Positions 36,274-45,332 of a stretch of DNA of 64,000 bases are shown piece by piece (position 1 is the stretch's first letter; every line of letters begins with the position of its first letter). The stretch comes from Massilia rhizosphaerae. Lineage in GTDB: Bacteria > Pseudomonadota > Gammaproteobacteria > Burkholderiales > Burkholderiaceae_D. The stretch is taken from positions 37,782 to 101,781 of the forward strand of contig NZ_JADKYX010000028.1 of the NCBI RefSeq assembly GCF_016093545.1, given 5' to 3'. Position numbers and translations under genes: made by a program. The notes under the pieces were generated by a model. The model did not search any database and was not told the DNA's origin. It saw only the letters and a program-made list of their open reading frames with translations.

Positions 36274-36890
36274 CCCACGGCGCCGCCGCGGTGCGCGCGG
36301 ACCGTCCCCTGATCGTCCTGCTGCACGGCGTGGGCGGCCAGCCGTCCGACATGGCGTCGCTGGCCGACCTGGTCGCCGCGCACGACCCGGACGCGCGCGT
36401 GGTGGTGCCGCCCGCCGCCTGGCCCTGCGACCGCGGCGGCTCGGGTTTTCAGTGGGTGTCCGTGGACGGCATCACGGAAGACAACCGCCCGGCGCGCGTG
36501 CGCGCGGCGCTGCCGACGTTCGTCGGCGTCATCGAAGACCTGCAGCGCACGCACGGCGCGACGCCGGCAACGACCGTGCTGGCGGGCTTTTCGCAGGGCG
36601 CGATCATGGCGCTGGCCGCGTGCGGTGACCGCTTCCTCGCGCGCCACGTGGTCGCCGTCGCCGGCCGCTGCGCGCCGCTGCCGGACGCCTGGGAGCGGCG
36701 CACGATGGTGAGCCTCGTGCACGGCCGCATGGACCGGACCGTGCCTGTGCGGCACAGCGAGCAGGCGTTCGAGCGTCTCACCGCGCTGGGCGCGGACGTG
36801 CGGCTCACCGTCGTGCCGCGCGCCGTCCACCTGCTGGCGCCGCCGTTGCTGGAACATGCATGGCAGGCCATTTGCCAGTCATTCGCATGA
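36270..36890 (+). CDS. Phospholipase/carboxylesterase-type hydrolase
   Basis: A protein of about 206 residues with the small serine-esterase fold: LIVLLHGVGGQPSDM, nucleophile GFSQGA near residue 99, acid HGRMDRTVP and His in RAVHLL. It resembles YpfH/acyl-protein-thioesterase enzymes. No ATG is available. TTG at 36270 overlaps the MOSC stop (TTGA), and a GTG at 36291 is an alternative. The tight overlap suggests co-translation with the MOSC gene. Confidence 0.82.
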   Translation: MTHGAAAVRADRPLIVLLHGVGGQPSDMASLADLVAAHDPDARVVVPPAAWPCDRGGSGFQWVSVDGITEDNRPARVRAALPTFVGVIEDLQRTHGATPATTVLAGFSQGAIMALAACGDRFLARHVVAVAGRCAPLPDAWERRTMVSLVHGRMDRTVPVRHSEQAFERLTALGADVRLTVVPRAVHLLAPPLLEHAWQAICQSFA

Positions 36891-36997
36891 CATTCGCATG
36901 ACATCTTGGCAATGTTATTAACCTATACTCATCATTTTCGTTTCCAAGGCGCGTAGATTCGCGTAAATTAGGGTTTCTTGCTGAAGGGGAACCACAC

Positions 36998-38116
36998 ATG
37001 CACGAGCGCGGCGCCAGCGTGCGCGAACTCATCGCCGAGAACGAGGCCTTGCGCCGCCAGTTGGCCAGCCTGATGGGCCAGGCCGAGGGCAACCACGCCA
37101 TCATGATGCGGCACCAGGCGTTCGACCTGGAAATCGTCGGCGCGAGCACCTTCCAGGAACTGATCGGCACCATCTTCCGCCTGCTGCCCGTGGTTTCCGA
37201 CCTCGATGCCGTCACCTTGTCGCTGGTCGACACGGACGCCGACATCTACACGGTGATGCACAAGCTGGGCGTGGATTTCGAGGCGTTTCCCAATCTGCTG
37301 TTCCACGAAAACGTCGACGGGCTCGGATTCGACCTGGCCGGCGGCCGCGCGCCGAAACCGCGGCTGGTGCCGTTCGACGCGGCCACGCAGCGCTACGCCT
37401 TTCCCCATCCGCCCGCGGGCCTGGCCAGCGTGGCGCTCGTGCCGCTGCTGCGCAATAAACGCCTGATCGGCAGCCTGAACCTGGGCAGCCGCGATCCGGC
37501 CCGCTTCACGCCGCTGCTCGGCACGGACTTCGTCGAGCACATGGCGTCGATCATCGCGATCTGCCTGGAAAACGTGATCAGCAACGAGATGCTGAAGTAC
37601 ATCGGCCTCACCGATGCGCTGACGGGCGTCTACAACCGCCGCTACATGGACCGCCGCCTCGTCGAGGAAATCTCGCGCGCGCGGCGCCAGGCGTACCGGC
37701 TGTCGTGCATGTACATCGACATCGATTGGTTCAAGCAGGTCAACGACACGTACGGCCACCTGGCCGGCGACGACGTGCTGCGCGAAGTCGCGGCGCGCAT
37801 CAAGGCGGAGCTGCGCATGACGGACGCGCTGGGCCGCTTCGGCGGCGAGGAATTCGTCGTGCTGCTGATCGACGCGGACCTGGAGAGCGCCAGCATGGTC
37901 GCCCAGCGCATCCGCGCCAGCGTGGCCGAGCGGCCGTTCCTGCTGTCGGAAGGGCAGACGCTGGCGGTGTCGGTGTCGATCGGCGTAGCGACGCTCGACG
38001 ATTTCGAGCGCGACCACGCGATCGAAGGCGTGGCGCAGCAGCTCGTCGCGCAGGCCGACCAGGCGTTATACCAAGCCAAAGAGAGTGGCCGCAACAAGGT
38101 CGTCGCGATGGCGTAG
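36998..38116 (+). CDS. GAF-like (DUF484) diguanylate cyclase
   Basis: A 372-residue protein. Residues 1-190 are a short coiled coil plus a DUF484/GAF-like sensor (FQELIGTIFRLLPVVSDLDAV, ASVALVPLLRNKRLIGSLNLG). Residues 205-372 are a GGDEF domain with LTDALTGVYNRRYMD, an intact GGEEF active site, and an RxxD inhibitory site (RMTD) five residues before it. It should make cyclic di-GMP with product feedback. AAGGGGA precedes the ATG. The TAG stop lies inside a dispersed palindromic repeat. Confidence 0.93.
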   Translation: MHERGASVRELIAENEALRRQLASLMGQAEGNHAIMMRHQAFDLEIVGASTFQELIGTIFRLLPVVSDLDAVTLSLVDTDADIYTVMHKLGVDFEAFPNLLFHENVDGLGFDLAGGRAPKPRLVPFDAATQRYAFPHPPAGLASVALVPLLRNKRLIGSLNLGSRDPARFTPLLGTDFVEHMASIIAICLENVISNEMLKYIGLTDALTGVYNRRYMDRRLVEEISRARRQAYRLSCMYIDIDWFKQVNDTYGHLAGDDVLREVAARIKAELRMTDALGRFGGEEFVVLLIDADLESASMVAQRIRASVAERPFLLSEGQTLAVSVSIGVATLDDFERDHAIEGVAQQLVAQADQALYQAKESGRNKVVAMA

Positions 38117-38138
38117 GGTGGGCGCCCCGCGCCCACCA
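38113..38138. repeat. Single GTAGGGTGGGC palindromic repeat unit
   Basis: GTAGGGTGGGCGCCCC then GCGCCCACC, overlapping the stop codon of the diguanylate cyclase and lying against the end of the convergent antiporter gene. Confidence 0.8.
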
Positions 38139-38139
38139 T

Positions 38140-40122
38140 TCAGCGCAACAATCGTCCTTCGGCTCGGGTCACCGCGTTCCCGGTCCCGCGCAACACGACC
38201 ACATCTCCCGCCCGCAACGTCGTCTCCGGTGCCGGCTCGATGCGCTCGTTCCCGCGCCGCACGGCCGTCACTTCGGCCCCGACTTCGTCCAGCTCCAGCT
38301 CCGCGATCGAGCGCCCGACGGCGTTCGCGTCGTCGCGCAGGGTCACCGAATGCAGCCGCACGTAGTTGTGTTCCGTGCCGTCCGCGACGTCGCTGGCGCC
38401 GTGGAAGAAGCCGCGCAGCGACGCGTAGCGCTCGTCGCGCGCGGCCTGCACGCGGTGCACGACGCGGCGCAGCGGCACGCCCATCACGACCAGCGCGTGC
38501 GACGCCAGCATCAGGCTCGATTCCAGCGCTTCCGGCACGACCTCGGTGGCGCCGGCCTTTTTCAGCACGTCCAGTTCGGTGTCGTCGTGGGCGCGCACGA
38601 TCACGGGCAGCTTCGGCGCCAGCTCGTGCACGAGGTGCAGCATTTTCAGCGCGAGGCGCGTGTCGGCGAACGTGATCACGAGGGCGCTGGCGCGGTTGAT
38701 GCCGGCCGCGATCAGGGCTTCGCGCCGGGTGCAGTCGCCGTACGAGACGTTGATGCCGGCCGTGCGCGCTTCCTGCACGCGCTCGGGGTCGAGGTCGAGC
38801 GCGTACCACGGCAGCTTTTCTTCCGACAGCAAGGTGGCGAGCGACTGGCCGCTGCGGCCGAAGCCGGCGATGATCACGTGCTTCTGCGCGGCCATCGTGC
38901 GGCTCGCGATCTGCGTCAGCTGCAGCGATTGCAGCATCCATTCGTTGGTGGCGATCTTCATCACCAGCTTGTCCATGTGGGAGATGACGAACGGCGCGGC
39001 CAGCATCGACAGCACCATCGACGCGAGCACCAGCTGGATCAGGAACGGCGGGATCAGGTTGGATCCCGAGGCGAGGTTCAGCATCACGAAGCCGAACTCG
39101 CCGGCCTGGGCGAGCGCGAGGCCGGTGCGCATGGCGACGCCGTCGGACGAGCCGAACGCCTTGGCCAGCAGCGCGATCAGCACGAATTTCATCATGACGG
39201 GCAACGCCAGCAGGAGCAGGACCAGCGCCCAGTTCGCGAGCACCAGGTGCACGTTCAGCAGCATGCCGATGGTGATGAAGAAGAGGCCCAGCAGCACGTC
39301 GCGGAACGGTTTGATGTCTTCTTCCACCTGGTGCTTGTAGGGCGTCTCGGAGATCAGCATGCCGGCCACGAATGCGCCCAGCGCCATCGATAGCCCGGCA
39401 TGTTCCGTGATCGCCGCGGCGCCCAGGGTCACGAGCAGCAGGTTCAGCATGAACAATTCCTGCGAGCGGCGCTTGACGACGATGTTGAACCATTTGCGCA
39501 TCAGCTTCTGGCCGAAGAACAGAAGAAGCGCCAGCACGGCGGCCGCCTTGATGCCGGCCCACGCGAGCGTCATCGCGAGTTCCTCGGGCGGCTTCGCCAG
39601 CGACGGGATCAGGATCAGCAGGGGCACGACGGCGAGATCCTGGAACAGCAGGATGCCGATGATGCGGCGTCCGTGCTCGCTTTCCAGCTCCAGCCGCTCC
39701 GTCAACAGTTTCGACACGATGGCCGTGGACGACATCGCGAGCGCGCCGCCCAGCGCCAGCGCGGCCTGCCAGCCGACGTGCATCGAGGGCGGCAGGTAGC
39801 GCGTCAGCAGCGACGCCAGCACGGTGACGACGATGGTCAGCACGACCTGCGCGAGCCCGAGGCCGAACACGATGCGGCGCATGGCGCGCAACTGGGTCAG
39901 CGAGAACTCCAGCCCGATGGAGAACATGAGGAAGACGACGCCGAATTCGGCCAGCGCCTGCGTCGTCGTCCCGTTGTCGGCGAGGTTCAGGGCGTGCGGC
40001 CCGATCAGCACGCCCACCGCGAGATAGCCCAGCATGGGCGGCAGGTGCAGCATCCGGAACGCGACGACGCCGAGGACGGCGCTGCCCAGCAAAAGGAGGG
40101 TGAGTTCGAGGCCTGAGGTCAT
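38140..40122 (-). CDS. Kef-type CPA2 cation:proton antiporter with RCK domains
   Basis: A 660-residue protein. About twelve hydrophobic helices form the Na/H-exchanger domain (residues 1-390, e.g. LGYLAVGVLIGPHAL, FGVVFLMFSIGLEFS). An RCK/TrkA-N domain follows (HVIIAGFGRSGQSLATLL, near residue 415), then a TrkA-C domain (VTAVRRGNERIEP). It probably exports potassium in exchange for protons. Glutathione gating as in KefB/KefC cannot be confirmed. It is divergent from kdsD. Confidence 0.9.
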   Translation of the reverse strand: MTSGLELTLLLLGSAVLGVVAFRMLHLPPMLGYLAVGVLIGPHALNLADNGTTTQALAEFGVVFLMFSIGLEFSLTQLRAMRRIVFGLGLAQVVLTIVVTVLASLLTRYLPPSMHVGWQAALALGGALAMSSTAIVSKLLTERLELESEHGRRIIGILLFQDLAVVPLLILIPSLAKPPEELAMTLAWAGIKAAAVLALLLFFGQKLMRKWFNIVVKRRSQELFMLNLLLVTLGAAAITEHAGLSMALGAFVAGMLISETPYKHQVEEDIKPFRDVLLGLFFITIGMLLNVHLVLANWALVLLLLALPVMMKFVLIALLAKAFGSSDGVAMRTGLALAQAGEFGFVMLNLASGSNLIPPFLIQLVLASMVLSMLAAPFVISHMDKLVMKIATNEWMLQSLQLTQIASRTMAAQKHVIIAGFGRSGQSLATLLSEEKLPWYALDLDPERVQEARTAGINVSYGDCTRREALIAAGINRASALVITFADTRLALKMLHLVHELAPKLPVIVRAHDDTELDVLKKAGATEVVPEALESSLMLASHALVVMGVPLRRVVHRVQAARDERYASLRGFFHGASDVADGTEHNYVRLHSVTLRDDANAVGRSIAELELDEVGAEVTAVRRGNERIEPAPETTLRAGDVVVLRGTGNAVTRAEGRLLR

Positions 40123-40165
40123 ACCGGTTGACGATGAGGTCCCGTAAACATGTTGTTTGTTACGT

Positions 40166-40182
40166 CTGGCAAGTTTTTTGCT
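40166..40182 (+). promoter_or_regulatory. Sigma-54-like promoter ahead of the kdsD-rpoN operon
   Basis: CTGGCAAG, four T, TTGCT: the GG and GC pairs are 12 bases apart and the match to the TGGCACG-N4-TTGCW consensus is nearly complete. Transcription would start near 40193, 15 bases before the kdsD ATG. A TATACT at 40196-40201 without a good -35 box is also present. Confidence 0.5.
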
Positions 40183-40207
40183 TTCCCAATTCGGCTATAC
40201 TTTGCTT

Positions 40208-41230
40208 ATGAGTGTAACCGATGAAAAAACAATGCTGACAAGTTTTAATGCGGCCCAGGCGAGCCGGGCACTGGACCTGGCCCGCGCCGCGCTGGATGTC
40301 GAAGGCGAAGCAATCCGCAAGCTGGCCGCGCGCCTCGGCCGCGACGACAGCGTGCCGCGTGCCGTCGCGCTGATGATGGGTTGCCGCGGCCGCGTCGTCG
40401 TTTCCGGCATGGGCAAGTCGGGCCATATCGGCCGCAAGATCGCGGCGACGCTGGCCTCGACGGGCACCCCCGCGCTGTTCCTGCATCCGGGCGAAGCCGC
40501 GCACGGCGACCTCGGCATGGTGACCGCGCAGGACGTCCTGGTCGCGATCTCGTATTCCGGCGAAAGCAGCGAGCTGGCCGTCGTGATCCCGGCCGTCAAG
40601 CGCATGGGCGTGCCCGTGATCGCGATGACCGGCAAGCCGGAATCCACGCTGGCGCTGGCGGCGGACGTGCACCTGGACGTCTCCGTCGAGAAGGAAGCCT
40701 GCCCGCTGAACCTGGCGCCGACCGCGAGCACCACCGCGACGCTCGCGCTGGGCGACGCGCTGGCCGTCGCGCTGCTCGAACTGCGCGGCTTCAAGTCGGA
40801 CGATTTCGCGCGTTCGCATCCGGGCGGCGCGCTGGGCCGCCGCCTGCTGACCCACGTGCGCGACGTGATGCGCAGCGGCGACGCGGTGCCGAAAGTGAAG
40901 CCGGACGCGCTGCTGACCGACGCGCTGCTGGAAATCTCGCACAAGGGCATGGGCATGACGGCCATCGTCGACGATGCCGGCAAGCCCGTCGGCGTGTTCA
41001 CGGACGGCGACCTGCGCCGCCTGATCGAGAAGGCCCAGGATTTTTCCAGGCTCGTCATCCGCGACGTCATGCACCCGAATCCGCGCCGCGTGCATCCGGA
41101 ACAGCTGGCGGTGGACGCCGTCGCCGTGATGGAAGAATTCCGCATCAATCAGATGCTCGTCACCGACGCCGACGGCGTGCTGGTGGGCGCGCTGCACATC
41201 CACGACCTCACGCGCGCCAAGGTGATCTGA
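40208..41230 (+). CDS. kdsD: Arabinose-5-phosphate isomerase (KpsF/GutQ family)
   Basis: A 340-residue protein. The N-terminal SIS domain (GRVVVSGMGKSGHIGRKIAATLASTGTPALFLHPGEA, then SYSGESSELAVVIP) converts ribulose 5-phosphate to arabinose 5-phosphate, the first step to Kdo. Two CBS domains follow (VRDVMRSGDAVPKV, GVFTDGDLRRLIEKA, HIHDLTRAKV). The ATG at 40208 is preferred, with one 24 bases later as an alternative. It heads the operon kdsD-kdsC-lptC-lptA-lptB-rpoN-hpf and overlaps kdsC by one base. Confidence 0.94.
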   Translation: MSVTDEKTMLTSFNAAQASRALDLARAALDVEGEAIRKLAARLGRDDSVPRAVALMMGCRGRVVVSGMGKSGHIGRKIAATLASTGTPALFLHPGEAAHGDLGMVTAQDVLVAISYSGESSELAVVIPAVKRMGVPVIAMTGKPESTLALAADVHLDVSVEKEACPLNLAPTASTTATLALGDALAVALLELRGFKSDDFARSHPGGALGRRLLTHVRDVMRSGDAVPKVKPDALLTDALLEISHKGMGMTAIVDDAGKPVGVFTDGDLRRLIEKAQDFSRLVIRDVMHPNPRRVHPEQLAVDAVAVMEEFRINQMLVTDADGVLVGALHIHDLTRAKVI

Positions 41231-41763
41231 TGGTGACCCCGCTGGCACACATGGAGCGCGCGGCGCGCGTGAAAGTCATGATCTTCGACGTCGACGGCGT
41301 CCTCACCGACGGCAGCCTGACCTATGGCCCGGACGGCGAAGTCACGAAGACGTTCTACGTGCTGGACGGCCTCGGCATCCAGCTCTTGAACCGCACGGGC
41401 GTGCAAACCGCGATCATCAGCGCGCGCACGTCGCCCATCGTCATCAAGCGCGCCGCCGACCTCGGGATCACGCACGTGTTCCAGGGCCAGCACGACAAGC
41501 GCCTCGCGTTCGCCGACCTGCTGAATAAAACCGGCGTGACGGCCGAGGAGTGCGGCTACATCGGCGACGACGTGATCGACCTGCCGCTGTTCACGCGCGT
41601 GGGCTTTGCCGTGACCGTGCCGAGCGGCCATCCGGAAGTGCAGTACCGCGCGCATTACGTGACGCAGAACCCCGGCGGCCGCGGCGCCGTGCGCGAAGTG
41701 TGCGACATGGTCATGCGCGCCCAGGGCACGTACGAGCAGGCGCTCGCGCCCTACTTCGGGTAG
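41230..41763 (+). CDS. kdsC: 3-deoxy-D-manno-octulosonate 8-phosphate phosphatase
   Basis: A 177-residue HAD phosphatase of the tetrameric KdsC type. It has the nucleophile motif MIFDVDGVLTDGSL, motif II SARTS, and motif III CGYIGDDVIDLPLF. It dephosphorylates Kdo8P for LPS core synthesis. The ATG overlaps the kdsD stop (TGATG). Confidence 0.95.
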   Translation: MVTPLAHMERAARVKVMIFDVDGVLTDGSLTYGPDGEVTKTFYVLDGLGIQLLNRTGVQTAIISARTSPIVIKRAADLGITHVFQGQHDKRLAFADLLNKTGVTAEECGYIGDDVIDLPLFTRVGFAVTVPSGHPEVQYRAHYVTQNPGGRGAVREVCDMVMRAQGTYEQALAPYFG

Positions 41764-41766
41764 ACC

Positions 41767-42369
41767 ATGGCTCCCGCGTCCTACAAGCGCACCGCGCACC
41801 GCTGGCGCCTGCTGATCCTGATGCTGTTCGCCGTGTTCTGCGCGTTCGGCAGCTTCTGGCTCGTGCAGGTGATGCAGGGCGAGGACAACGGGCCGCACGC
41901 CAGCGCGGGCAACGAACCGGACTACATCGTCGAGAACTTCAGCTGGGTGCGCATGTCTGAGGCCGGCAAGCCGCGCTACGTGATTTCGGGCGAACGCCTG
42001 ACGCACCGCCCGGCCGACAACACGGCCCTCGTCGACAAGCCCGTCGTGCAGAGCCTCACGGCCGAGCATCCGCCGATGACGATGACGGCCGACCACGCGC
42101 TCGTCAACCAGGACCAGAACCAGATCGACCTGACGGGCAACGTCGACATCCAGCGCCCCGGCAACGCGACGACGCAGCCGCTGCGCATCCGCACCGACGT
42201 CCTGACCTTGCTGACGGACGACGAGATCGCCAAGACCGACCGGCCGATCCACATGACGCTCGGCAAAGCGTCGGTCGACGCCGTGGGCATGGTGGCCAAT
42301 AACGCCACGCAGCAGATCGCGCTGGGCGGCCGCGGGGAAGTCAACTATCCGCCGCGCCAGTCGCGCTGA
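41767..42369 (+). CDS. lptC: LPS export protein LptC
   Basis: A 200-residue bitopic protein with one N-terminal membrane helix (LLILMLFAVFCAFGSFWLV, residues 15-33) and a periplasmic beta-jellyroll (NFSWVRMSEAGKPRYVISGERL). It passes LPS from LptB2FG to LptA. It lies three bases after kdsC. Confidence 0.92.
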   Translation: MAPASYKRTAHRWRLLILMLFAVFCAFGSFWLVQVMQGEDNGPHASAGNEPDYIVENFSWVRMSEAGKPRYVISGERLTHRPADNTALVDKPVVQSLTAEHPPMTMTADHALVNQDQNQIDLTGNVDIQRPGNATTQPLRIRTDVLTLLTDDEIAKTDRPIHMTLGKASVDAVGMVANNATQQIALGGRGEVNYPPRQSR

Positions 42370-42391
42370 CCCGCATAGAGAGGATACACGC

Positions 42392-42967
42392 ATGAAAAAC
42401 ATACTCGCCGCCGCCATCTTCCTGCTGGTGCCGCTGGCTGCCTCGGCCGAGAAGGCGGACGCCCTCGCGCCGATCAACATCAAGTACGACAAGGCCAACG
42501 TCGACCAGGTGACGCAGAACTACGTCGCCACCGGCAACGTGATCATCACGCGCGGCACCATGGTCCTCAAGTCGGACCGTGCCGAGGTCAAGGAGGCGCC
42601 GGACGGCTATCACACGTTCATCCTGACCGCCGATCCGGGCAAGGTCGCGACCTTCCGCCAGAAGCGCGACGGCGGCCCCGACCTGTGGGACGAAGGCCAG
42701 GCCCAGCGCATCGAATACGACGAGCGCAACGACCTCTTGAAGCTGTTCTCGAAAGCCATGATCCGCCAGCTCGAGGGCAAGAAGGTCACGCAGGAGATGG
42801 ACAACGAATTCATCTCCTACGACAACCGCAGGGAAGTGCTGGTCGGCCGCAACGACGCCACCGGCGCCGACAAACCGGGCAATGGCCGCGGCAGCATCAC
42901 GCTGCAGCCGCACCGCACGCCGGCGCCGGCCGCCCCGGCCGCCCCAACGCCGGCGGGCAAGCAATGA
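42392..42967 (+). CDS. lptA: LPS transport periplasmic protein LptA
   Basis: A 191-residue protein with a Sec signal peptide (cleavage near ASA-EK, residue 20) and the OstA/LptA beta-jellyroll (INIKYDKANVDQVTQNYVATGNVIITRGTMVLKSDRAEVKE). It bridges the periplasm in LPS transport. A Pro/Ala-rich tail of 20 residues follows the domain. GAGAGGA lies before the ATG. Confidence 0.93.
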   Translation: MKNILAAAIFLLVPLAASAEKADALAPINIKYDKANVDQVTQNYVATGNVIITRGTMVLKSDRAEVKEAPDGYHTFILTADPGKVATFRQKRDGGPDLWDEGQAQRIEYDERNDLLKLFSKAMIRQLEGKKVTQEMDNEFISYDNRREVLVGRNDATGADKPGNGRGSITLQPHRTPAPAAPAAPTPAGKQ

Positions 42968-42981
42968 CGGAGGCACGCGCG

Positions 42982-43758
42982 ATGGAAGCAGGCACGCAGG
43001 CCGCGCCGGCCGCATGCGGCGGCAGCACGCTGGTCGTCAAGGGATTGCAGAAGAGCTACGGCAAGCGCCTCGTCGTGCGCGACGTGTCGCTGCAGGTCGC
43101 GTGCGGCGAAGTCGTCGGCCTGCTGGGGCCGAACGGCGCGGGCAAGACGACGTCGTTCTACATGATCGTGGGCCTCGTGCCGTCGGACGCCGGCAGCATC
43201 GACATCAACGGCACCGACGTCACGAGCCTGCCGATCCACCGGCGCGCGCTGCTGGGGCTGTCGTACCTGCCGCAGGAAGCGTCGGTGTTCCGCAAGCTGA
43301 CGGTGGAAGAGAACATCCGCGCCGTGCTGGAATTGCAGCGCGAGAACGGCAAGGCGCTGACGAAGGCGCGCATCGCCGAACGCCTCGACGAGCTGCTGAC
43401 CGAGCTGCAGATCGACAAGCTGCGCGAGAGCCCGGCCCTGTCGCTGTCGGGCGGCGAGCGGCGCCGCGTGGAGATCGCGCGCGCGCTCGCGACCAATCCG
43501 CGCTTCGTGCTGCTGGACGAACCGTTCGCCGGCGTGGATCCAATTGCCGTCATCGAGATCCAACGCATCGTGCGCTTCCTGAAGGAGCGCGGCATCGGCG
43601 TGCTGATCACGGACCACAACGTGCGCGAGACGCTGGGCATCTGCGACCGCGCCTACATCATCAACCAGGGGGCGGTGCTGGCCTCCGGCCGTCCCGACGA
43701 CATCATCGCCAACGAATCGGTGCGCCGCGTCTACCTGGGCGAACACTTCCGAATGTAG
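42982..43758 (+). CDS. lptB: LPS export ABC ATPase LptB
   Basis: An ABC ATPase of about 258 residues: Walker A GPNGAGKTT, Q-loop YLPQEASVF, signature LSGGERRRVEIARAL, Walker B FVLLDEPFAGVDP, switch ITDHNVRET. It powers LPS extraction with LptF and LptG, which are not in this window. The ATG at 42982 is favoured by GGAGG eight bases upstream. Another ATG at 42964 overlaps the lptA stop (ATGA) and would add six residues. Confidence 0.95.
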   Translation: MEAGTQAAPAACGGSTLVVKGLQKSYGKRLVVRDVSLQVACGEVVGLLGPNGAGKTTSFYMIVGLVPSDAGSIDINGTDVTSLPIHRRALLGLSYLPQEASVFRKLTVEENIRAVLELQRENGKALTKARIAERLDELLTELQIDKLRESPALSLSGGERRRVEIARALATNPRFVLLDEPFAGVDPIAVIEIQRIVRFLKERGIGVLITDHNVRETLGICDRAYIINQGAVLASGRPDDIIANESVRRVYLGEHFRM

Positions 43759-43760
43759 TC

Positions 43761-45263
43761 ATGAAACAGACGCTGCAACTCAAGACTTCACAGCACCTTG
43801 CACTGACGCCGCAACTCCAGCAGTCGATCCGGCTGCTGCAGCTGTCGACTCTCGAGCTGCATCAGGAAATCGAGCAGGTCCTGAGCGAGAACCCGCTCCT
43901 CGAACGGCTCGACGATCCGCTCGACCGCTCCGTGCGCCTGCTGGCCGACGGCGCCATCAACAGCGCGCCTTCGTCCTCGCAAGCCGGCGAGGCGCCCGCA
44001 GCGCCGGCAAGCGGCGAGGAGGGCGGCGCCCCGGCCGAGAACGGCAACGGCGAGAGCGGTGGCGGCGACGCCGGCGGCGACGGCGAAGGCGCGAGCGAGG
44101 GCGGCGAGGACTGGGGCGAATACGGCCGCAGCGGCAGCGGCGGCGGCGAGGACGAGGACGGCCGCCCGCAGCTGGAAGCGAGCCCCATCACCTTGCGCGA
44201 GCACCTGATGGAGCAAGTGCGCATGACGTGCTGCGCGGCGCGCGATTGCGCGCTCGTGGAGCTCGTCGTGGACGCGCTGGACGACAACGGCTACCTGGAA
44301 GAACCGCTGGAAGACATCCACGCGCGCCTGCCGGCCGAACTGGAGATCGAGTTCGAGGAGTTGCGCACGGCGCTGGCGCTCGTGCAGAGCATGGACCCGC
44401 CCGGCGTGGGCGCGCGCAGCGCGGCCGAATGCCTGGCCCTGCAGATCCGCCGCATGCCCGGCGTGCCGCTCGTCACGCGGCGCATGGCGCTCGTCATCGT
44501 CGAAAAATACCTGACGTGGTTCGCGCAGCGCGAGTTCAACAAGCTCAAGAAGGCGCTCGATTGCGACGACGAAGACCTGCGCGAAGCCCAGGCCGTCATT
44601 CGCCAGTGCAATCCGCATCCGGGCGCCGCGTTCGCGTCGGACGTGTCGGACTTCGTCGTGCCCGACGTGATCGTGCGCCGCGCCAAGGATGGCTGGAGCG
44701 TGCAGCTGAACCCGGAAGTGATGCCGCGCCTGCGCGTGAACAGCCTGTACGCTTCGCTGATGAAGCAGGGAAAGTCGGAAACACAGCTGAGCGCACAGTT
44801 GCAGGAAGCCAAGTGGCTCATCAAGAACATGCGCCAGCGCTTCGACACGATCCTGCGCGTGGCCCAGGCCATCGTGGATCGCCAGCGCAACTTTTTCTCG
44901 CATGGCGCTGTCGCTATGCGGCCCCTTGTTTTACGTGAGATAGCTGATACACTAGGTCTACACGAGAGCACAATTTCTCGAGTCACAACTCAGAAATACA
45001 TGCTGACCCCGCACGGCATGTTCGAGTTGAAGTATTTCTTCGGGAGTCACGTTGCCACCGAAGCGGGAGGCGAAGCATCGTCGACGGCAATACGGGCCCT
45101 CATCGTACAACTGACAGGAGCAGAAGACCCCAAGAATCCCTTATCCGACAGCAAGATCGCGGAGATGCTAGGGGAACAGGGAATGGTTATCGCGCGGCGC
45201 ACGGTCGCGAAGTACCGTGAGGCGCTGAAGATCCCGCCCGTCAGTCTCCGCAAATCCTTGTAG
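43761..45263 (+). CDS. rpoN: RNA polymerase sigma-54 factor
   Basis: A 500-residue protein. Region I (LALTPQLQQSIRLLQLSTLELHQEI, residues 13-37) binds activators. Region III includes the core-binding part (ITLREHLMEQV) and the helix-turn-helix (ADTLGLHESTISRV), and the C-terminal RpoN box is ARRTVAKYRE. The linker at about residues 70-140 is unusually long and made almost only of Gly, Glu, Ser, Asp and Ala. It starts two bases after lptB and is followed by hpf, the common gammaproteobacterial and betaproteobacterial order. Confidence 0.97.
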   Translation: MKQTLQLKTSQHLALTPQLQQSIRLLQLSTLELHQEIEQVLSENPLLERLDDPLDRSVRLLADGAINSAPSSSQAGEAPAAPASGEEGGAPAENGNGESGGGDAGGDGEGASEGGEDWGEYGRSGSGGGEDEDGRPQLEASPITLREHLMEQVRMTCCAARDCALVELVVDALDDNGYLEEPLEDIHARLPAELEIEFEELRTALALVQSMDPPGVGARSAAECLALQIRRMPGVPLVTRRMALVIVEKYLTWFAQREFNKLKKALDCDDEDLREAQAVIRQCNPHPGAAFASDVSDFVVPDVIVRRAKDGWSVQLNPEVMPRLRVNSLYASLMKQGKSETQLSAQLQEAKWLIKNMRQRFDTILRVAQAIVDRQRNFFSHGAVAMRPLVLREIADTLGLHESTISRVTTQKYMLTPHGMFELKYFFGSHVATEAGGEASSTAIRALIVQLTGAEDPKNPLSDSKIAEMLGEQGMVIARRTVAKYREALKIPPVSLRKSL

Positions 45264-45332
45264 CAAACTCTTGCAACAACGTTGCCATTGCGCCGGGTGT
45301 GCGCGCGGCGACGCATCTTCAAAGGAGTGTGT

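Noticed and set aside
40196..40201. TATACT as the main sigma-70 promoter of kdsD.
   Set aside because: No acceptable -35 box occurs at 16-18 bases. The nearest TTGCTT is only 12 bases away and belongs to the sigma-54-like motif.
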